This document shows positions 30,642 to 34,641 of a stretch of DNA of 34,641 bases, piece after piece. The stretch covers positions 1-34,641 of the forward strand of contig NZ_JAFCJM010000073.1 of assembly GCF_018130955.1 (NCBI RefSeq), read 5' to 3'. Below the pieces are notes generated by a model. That model did no database searches. It was not told the DNA's origin and was given only the letters and a program-made list of their open reading frames with translations. The translations under genes and the position numbers were made by a program. Each line of letters starts with the position of its first letter. Position 1 is the stretch's first letter. The DNA is from Bradyrhizobium liaoningense. Lineage in GTDB: Bacteria > Pseudomonadota > Alphaproteobacteria > Rhizobiales > Xanthobacteraceae.

Positions 30642-30812
30642 GTGGACGATTACCGAGAGCAAATTGGGAAACTGTCTACTGACGAATTGTGGGTTCTCCA
30701 CATGGATGTCGCCCAAATTCTTGCTGCGAGGCTGGTTACCAAAAAGCTAGAATTGGAAAAGCGACTTCAACAGCTCGGCCAATCAACGTCGCGCGATTTC
30801 TCGGAAGGTTGA
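30642..30812 (+). CDS. H-NS-like oligomerisation domain without DNA-binding part
   Basis: From a GTG at 30642 the frame gives 56 residues: MDDYREQIGKLSTDELWVLH, MDVAQILAARLVTKKLELEK and RLQQLGQSTSRDFSEG. LSTDELWxLHxxVxxxLAARxxxxKxELExRLxQL matches the N-terminal dimerisation helix of rhizobial H-NS-family nucleoid proteins. These are normally ~100-110 residues and carry a C-terminal DNA-binding loop (a YRNP and W-GRG-P type block). That part is absent here. It may be a truncated pseudogene or, like E. coli H-NST, a short antagonist that pairs with full H-NS. Confidence 0.55.
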   Translation: MDDYREQIGKLSTDELWVLHMDVAQILAARLVTKKLELEKRLQQLGQSTSRDFSEG

Positions 30813-31003
30813 ATTCGTTTTCGATCAGACAGAATTTCCTGAAGGCCTCGCGCTAGCTGGCCGAGCCGCCACCGGAAGGAGGTTGCTCCTCGACTAATGT
30901 CTGAGCCTCCGGTTCACAAATGTTGTGGCGGGAACCCTCACCACCGGGAAAGCTCGGCAGTCCGGGGAGTGCCTCCTTGCTCGAAAACTTTGAAACCCCG
31001 GAA

Positions 31004-31036
31004 AGGGCCGCTGATCCTCCAGGCAGCGGCCCTTTT
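31004..31036 (+). terminator. Intrinsic terminator
   Basis: AGGGCCGCTG (31004-31013) pairs perfectly with CAGCGGCCCT (31024-31033), 10-base loop, followed by TTTT. It isolates the following PolX fusion from upstream transcription. Between 30813 and 31003 no gene with a start codon is evident. Confidence 0.8.
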
Positions 31037-31099
31037 GCGCGACTCGCACTCGGGTCGGCGCGGACATAGCTTTAAACGCGGGTCAGTGGAGTTTTGCGT

Positions 31100-32310
31100 A
31101 TGGCCTCGCCTTCGATCATCCCCACCGATCGGCTCGATAAGGACTTCTACCTAGTCCTGGAAGACTTCCGCAGCGGCGCCGCGTTCCGGGAGACCGACGA
31201 AGGTATCGACTACGCCACCCTGATCAACGATCTCCTGTCGGGGCAGTACGATCGCCGAAGCGTCCACTACGGAAGATGGGCCCGTCCCCCTCGATTCCGG
31301 CGGCTCAAGGTATACCTCACCGATCGAAAGCATTTCGGCGCGACACTGCTACACGCCACGGGCTCGGCAGAGCACCTCGAGCAGTTCCGCGCACTCGCCG
31401 AACAACAAGGCATGAGGCTCGAAGCCGACGGTCTCCATAACGGCCGGCGCCTAGTTGCGACGAAAGAACGGGACATCTACGACGCGCTCGGCCTTCCCTT
31501 CATCGAACCGGAGCTCCGCGAGGGGCGCGGCGAGATCGAGCTGGCGCTTGAAGACAAGTTGCCGAAACTGATCACAGACCGCGACCTGCGCGGTATCCTG
31601 CATTGTCACACCGACGCGTCGGATGGCACGGAGACGCTTGAAAGGATGGCGCAGGCAACACGCAAGCGCGGCTTCCAGTATTTCGGCGTGGCCGACCATT
31701 CGAAATCGGCGCACTATGCTGGAGGGCTCTCGCGCGAGCAGATCGAGCAGCAGCATTGCGAGACTGACCGGCTCAACAAGAAGTTCGGCAGGGACTTCCG
31801 GGTCCTGAAAGGCATCGAGTCCGATATCCTGGCCGACGGCTCGCTGGACTATCCAGACGACGTACTGGAAAACTTCGACTTCGTGGTCGCCAGCATCCAC
31901 GGTCGGTTCAAACTGGACAGGAAGGCGCAGACCGAACGCCTGCTGCGGGTCATCGCCAACCGATACACTACGATCATCGGCCACATGACCGGTCGCCAGC
32001 TTCAGTCGTCGCCCGGGTTATCGACGTCGAAAAGGTGCTATGCGCTTGTGCCAAGCATCACGTCGCGGTGGAGATCACGCGCATCCATGGCGACTAGACC
32101 TGGACTGGCGCTGGCACCGGGCGGCCCTGGACTTCGGCTGCATGATGAGCATCAACCCGGACGCACACCCGATCGCAGAACTCGATCACATGCACTGGGA
32201 CGTCGAGATGGCGCCGAAAGGCGGCGTGCCGACGAACCGGGTGCTGAACGCGATGCCGATTGGTGAGATCACGCGATACCTCCGCCATAGGCGGCGCTCT
32301 TTTGCACGCA
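31100..32310 (+). pseudogene. PolX C-terminal half fused to another gene's start
   Basis: Residues ~3-55 (SIIPTDRLDKDFYLVLEDFR, YATLINDLLSGQYD) look like the N-terminus of a different small rhizobial protein. From about 75 on the frame is the end of the palm and then the PHP domain of PolX, a repair DNA polymerase/exonuclease: KHFGATLLHATGSAEHLEQF, ALGLPFIEPELREGRGEIEL, GILHCHTDASDGTETLE, YFGVADHSKSAHYAGGLS and LKGIESDILADGSLDYPDD. After TIIGHMTGRQL the frame breaks at about 32010. Other frames continue VDVEKVLCACAKH, then HPWRLDLDWRWHRAALDFGC and ELDHMHWDVEMAPKGGV. The helix-hairpin-helix and polymerase catalytic parts are missing, so it is inactive. Confidence 0.85.
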
Positions 32311-32339
32311 CCGCCGCTCTCGACAAATCCGCCGTAAAT

Positions 32340-32600
32340 CAGAGACGCCGTCGACGCCGAGTACCACAGCCTCGCCGTCGATGACGAAATGCTTGCTGTG
32401 GTTTTTCAGCACAGCCTTGGCGATGCCGGGAAGCGCTTGGTCCAATCGCGGCCGCCGCGCGGGATCTGCCGGATGCGATCGCCATTGCGCTCGACGCGCA
32501 AGCGATAGCCGTCGTACTTCACCTCATGAAGCCAATCGAGCCCGGGAGGAACGGTCTTGGCGGCGGTGGGGAGCAGGAACTCGAAGGCGCCAGCGGTCCG
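32340..32600 (-). pseudogene. ligD: LigD ligase-domain N-terminal fragment
   Basis: The minus strand reads RTAGAFEFLLPTAAKTVPPG, LDWLHEVKYDGYRLRVERNG and GGRDWTKRF, the start of the ATP-dependent ligase domain including the catalytic K-Y-D-G motif (EVKYDGYR). The frame then shifts, continuing as GIAKAVLKNHSKHFVIDGEA and VVLGVDGVSD before homology stops near 32340. So it has a frameshift and loses most of the domain. It is a different piece of the ligase from the fragment at 18768-19115, and the opposite strand. It directly abuts the PolX remnant. Confidence 0.85.
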
Positions 32601-32637
32601 CCGAGAGAGATCGCCGTGCGAGATACCGCACGGACTT

Positions 32638-32856
32638 TCAACGCAGACGTTCTGCCTTGACTGTAATTCGGAAGATCGGCTTCTGCCGGCGGTCTCGGAC
32701 CTCCAAATTCCAAGCGCCACCCGGAAGCAGGTTGCTCTCCATATCCCGGGTCAGCCATATGGCCGTTCGCCAAGCAGCTTCATCGTCAGGCAGGTCTTCG
32801 CCGACGTCGTCCCGGTAAGGGTGACCATTCTCAATGTCAAAATAGTACCGCGACAT
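32638..32856 (-). CDS. DUF6894-family small protein
   Basis: A 72-residue protein from ATG 32856: MSRYYFDIENGHPYRDDVGE, DLPDDEAAWRTAIWLTRDME, SNLLPGGAWNLEVRDRRQKP and IFRITVKAERLR. RYYFDIxNG, DDxGxxLPDxxAA and WxLEVxD ... IFxIxVxAE are the family hallmarks. DUF6894 proteins are abundant, often multi-copy, in Bradyrhizobium; role unknown. The longer frame start at 32877 is less likely. It lies upstream of the LigD fragment on the same strand. Confidence 0.85.
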   Translation of the reverse strand: MSRYYFDIENGHPYRDDVGEDLPDDEAAWRTAIWLTRDMESNLLPGGAWNLEVRDRRQKPIFRITVKAERLR

Positions 32857-32889
32857 ATCTTCTTGAACACGGTTCACCTAAGTTAGTTC

Positions 32890-33019
32890 ATGGCCCGCGT
32901 CGGTTTTTCCTCGGCCATAGCGCTGAAAGAAAATTTGTACACCTCCTCCTGGCCCTCATCAGCGATGCGGCGCTCGAGCTTCGCGCGCGACGTCTTCGGA
33001 CGCGTCCCGCCCCGGCAGG
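32890..33019. other. Short stretch without a supported gene
   Basis: A minus-strand frame reads RPKTSRAKLERRIADEGQEE and VYKFSFSAMAEEKP without an evident start of its own. It might be the tail of a lost gene. Nothing else is recognisable. Confidence 0.3.
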
Positions 33020-33220
33020 TCAGCGCCACATGGTTGGCGCCTGCGAGAGAGCTTGGCGTCCGATCTGCTTGAGCTGCTCCGGAGACGTGTTGCCTCTGCT
33101 CGCGGCTTCCAGGATTTTCGAAGCCACGTGGGTGTGGGCGCCGGTCTCGGCCAGGGAAACGCTTTCGCAGACTTCGTCCAGGACCGTGCGCAAAAGCGCG
33201 GTGGTAGCAGGATCGAACAT
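33020..33220 (-). CDS. Small conserved helical protein, 66 residues
   Basis: From ATG 33220: MFDPATTALLRTVLDEVCES, VSLAETGAHTHVASKILEAA and SRGNTSPEQLKQIGRQALSQ, ending APTMWR. GGGGG lies upstream of the start. The LLRxVLDEVCxxVS ... TxVASKILEAA pattern is one I recall in tiny rhizobial proteins; no function known. Predicted all-helical, soluble. Confidence 0.75.
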   Translation of the reverse strand: MFDPATTALLRTVLDEVCESVSLAETGAHTHVASKILEAASRGNTSPEQLKQIGRQALSQAPTMWR

Positions 33221-33420
33221 GGGGAACCCCCAGAAGAAAGAACTATCGTAACGCAATCGCTTGGGCGTCGAATTCAACAAATGTGAAAAATCTCCAGAAA
33301 TCTACATCCCGGCTCAGACTTGGCAATAGCTCAGAATGCGTCTCGCCTAGAAAGGCCTCGGATCACCCGCTTGAACCGCCGGCGCGGACCTGGACCTTTC
33401 GTACCGCAGCATAAATCGCT

Positions 33421-33612
33421 TTAGCGCTCTAGCCGCGATACCGGTTGAAGGTTCGAGCGATTGAGAGCGTGCACCAACTCGTCGCTGTCGAGGACGGCCT
33501 GCAGGCGTCGCATGGTCTGCTGAGGATCCAAAGAGCCCAGTTGATTCTCGCTGAGAATTCGTCGAGCGTCCACAACCGCGCGATACAGGGCATTATGATC
33601 GGGGCTGTTCAT
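33421..33612 (-). CDS. Small conserved protein, 63 residues
   Basis: From ATG 33612: MNSPDHNALYRAVVDARRIL, SENQLGSLDPQQTMRRLQAV and LDSDELVHALNRSNLQPVSR. I recall similar short proteins in Bradyrhizobium (LYRAVVDARRIL, PQxTMxRLxAVLDxxEL). No domain or function. GGAG precedes the ATG. It is divergent from the PRC-barrel gene at 33863; a GGAAC lies between the two but without a good -10 partner. The 200 bases downstream (33221-33420) show no gene. Confidence 0.7.
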   Translation of the reverse strand: MNSPDHNALYRAVVDARRILSENQLGSLDPQQTMRRLQAVLDSDELVHALNRSNLQPVSRLER

Positions 33613-33862
33613 TTTCGGCGCTCCAAAAACAAACCAATCCCTCAGGAGGACGGATCGTTCCTAGGATCTCCCTGCGATGATCGTCGACTTTCGGCGAAGC
33701 GGCAAAACTCGAAACATTCGCGGGTAGGGATCTGGCGGCTTCGGCGTCGAACGTTGGAGCGTGGGCGGCGGTGAGGCTCGCGCCGGTGCGGCGAAATGCG
33801 GAGGAACGAGAGCCTGCCGATCTAACTTGCCTTGCATCAGTCTCTCGAGGAGGAGGATGACG

Positions 33863-34219
33863 ATGGAAACGGAAAGGCGTGAAACAGGAACGCTGATCGG
33901 TAGCGACAAGGTCGAAGGCACCGCCGTCTATGGTGCCGACGTTCAAAAGATCGGCTCGATCGAGCGCGTCATGATCGACAAGGTCAGCGGCCAGGTCTCG
34001 TACGCGGTCCTCGGCTTTGGCGGCTTCTTGGGCATCGGGGACGATCACTACCCGCTGCCATGGCAGTCGTTGAAGTACGACACGAGACTTGGCGGGTACC
34101 GAACCAATCTCACCGCCGACAGGCTCCAGCGTGCGCCGAAGTACGGCAATGACAACGATTGGAATTGGGACGACCCGGGACGGGCGCGAGCTGTGAACGA
34201 CTACTATTCCGGGTTCTAG
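33863..34219 (+). CDS. Cytoplasmic PRC-barrel protein
   Basis: A 118-residue protein. The ATG at 33863 is best placed after AGGAGG (33851-33856); an ATG at 33857 is too close. The PRC-barrel domain fills most of it: TLIGSDKVEGTAVYGADVQK, IGSIERVMIDKVSGQVSYAV and LGFGGFLGIGDDHYPLPWQS, then LKYDTRLGGYRTNLTADRLQ. The tail is Asn/Asp/Trp-rich (YGNDNDWNWDDPGRARAVND, YYSGF). No signal peptide. This exact layout is common in rhizobia, where PRC-barrel proteins are often stress-induced; molecular role unknown. Confidence 0.9.
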   Translation: METERRETGTLIGSDKVEGTAVYGADVQKIGSIERVMIDKVSGQVSYAVLGFGGFLGIGDDHYPLPWQSLKYDTRLGGYRTNLTADRLQRAPKYGNDNDWNWDDPGRARAVNDYYSGF

Positions 34220-34332
34220 CCGATGCTAGCGACCTAGGCCGCTGCGCACTCACACGCTGTTGCGGTTGCGGGGACCCGGAATCCCAGGCACTTCGGGTCC
34301 CCCTTGTAGGCTGCTCGAGCCACCGGGCGGCC

Positions 34333-34503
34333 TCAGTGAGCTTTCGTCCACCTCCGCACCGCTGGATCTTGGAGCGGATCGATCCCGTCGCAGTATGCGC
34401 ACTGGTACCGGTCGCGCCGCTACACGACCTTGTCGGCAACGCGCTTCATCGGCTTGCCGCAAAGCGGGCATAGCCTGCGGATCGGGTGAAGCCCCAGCGT
34501 CAT
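34333..34503 (-). pseudogene. Small zinc-ribbon gene with internal TAG
   Basis: ATG 34503 reads MTLGLHPIRRLCPLCGKPMK and RVADKVV, then TAG at 34420-34422. The same frame continues RRDRYQCAYCDGIDPLQDPA and VRRWTKAH to TGA at 34333. CPLCGK and CAYCDG form a four-cysteine zinc ribbon, and DPLxDPAxRRW is an ending I recall in small rhizobial zinc-ribbon proteins. The TAG falls between the two knuckles, so a functional ribbon needs read-through. Most likely a recent pseudogene. Confidence 0.55.
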
Positions 34504-34541
34504 CTGAATTGTCCCTGCCGCCGGCTAGTCTAGGCCCGCCA

Positions 34542-34641
34542 TCATGACGCCAGGACATGCGATTCCGATGAACGGCGCGAGCTTGAATCCTTCGTTTCCG
34601 CCTTCGTAATCAGGTCCTTAAGCATCTTGACGAGACGCTTA
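34542..34641 (-). other. Possible 3' end of a gene running off the window
   Basis: A minus-strand frame open to the window edge reads KRLVKMLKDLITKAETKDSS, SRRSSESHVLAS and TGA. Lys/Ser-rich, no recognisable family. It could equally be chance. Confidence 0.25.

Noticed and set aside
1..34641. CRISPR array, tRNA, rRNA or integrase attachment site
   Set aside because: No regularly spaced repeats, no cloverleaf-like tRNA sequence, no rRNA tracts and no integrase gene were recognised. I read by eye, so a weak site could be missed.

Overview
The window is GC-rich alphaproteobacterial DNA. The protein families (DUF736, DUF2285, DUF1236, DUF6894, HWE histidine kinase, ROSE-controlled Hsp20, many tiny rhizobial-type proteins) and the EcfG-type promoter motifs suggest Bradyrhizobium or a close Nitrobacteraceae relative. 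This placement is inference from families I recognise, not from a search. There are no rRNA or tRNA genes, no CRISPR array and no intact transposase. The whole window looks like accessory, heavily rearranged DNA.

Region A (1-7.8 kb) is the wreck of an integrative conjugative element. It holds the C-terminal end of a DUF3363 relaxase, a trbB-trbC-trbD-trbE mating-pair block on the minus strand (trbB broken at its 5' end and frameshifted, trbE cut just after its Walker A motif), a DUF2285 gene fused by deletion to trbB, and an intact DUF736 gene. Two degenerate DUF736 copies, in opposite orientation, bracket the block as an inverted repeat about 7 kb apart. A GSU2403-type nucleotidyltransferase gene sits inside, behind a duplicated palindromic operator.

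Region B (8.0-17.7 kb) is intact and is the most coherent functional unit. A TetR regulator and two tandem TTGACT-N3-AGTCAA palindromes precede nine same-strand, tightly packed genes: FAD aromatic hydroxylase, substrate-binding protein, permease, ATPase, second permease, beta-class glutathione transferase, two-domain extradiol dioxygenase with all active-site residues, FAH-family hydrolase, and a zinc-free quinone oxidoreductase. The simplest reading is import of an aromatic acid or phenol, ring hydroxylation, meta cleavage and hydrolysis of the ring-fission product. The substrate cannot be read from sequence.

Region C (17.7-34.6 kb) mixes small stress-type genes with remains of DNA-repair genes. 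Intact parts include two Hsp20 genes (the first behind a ROSE-type RNA thermometer), an HWE histidine kinase, two PRC-barrel proteins, a DUF1236 protein, a GT4 glycosyltransferase and many proteins under 110 residues. Three genes carry GGAAC-N16/17-nGTT motifs of the general stress sigma factor EcfG. Broken parts include Ku, two separate LigD fragments, a PolX fragment fused to another gene, and several frameshifted tiny genes. This looks like a former non-homologous end-joining and stress island in decay, although some single-base frameshifts could be sequencing errors.
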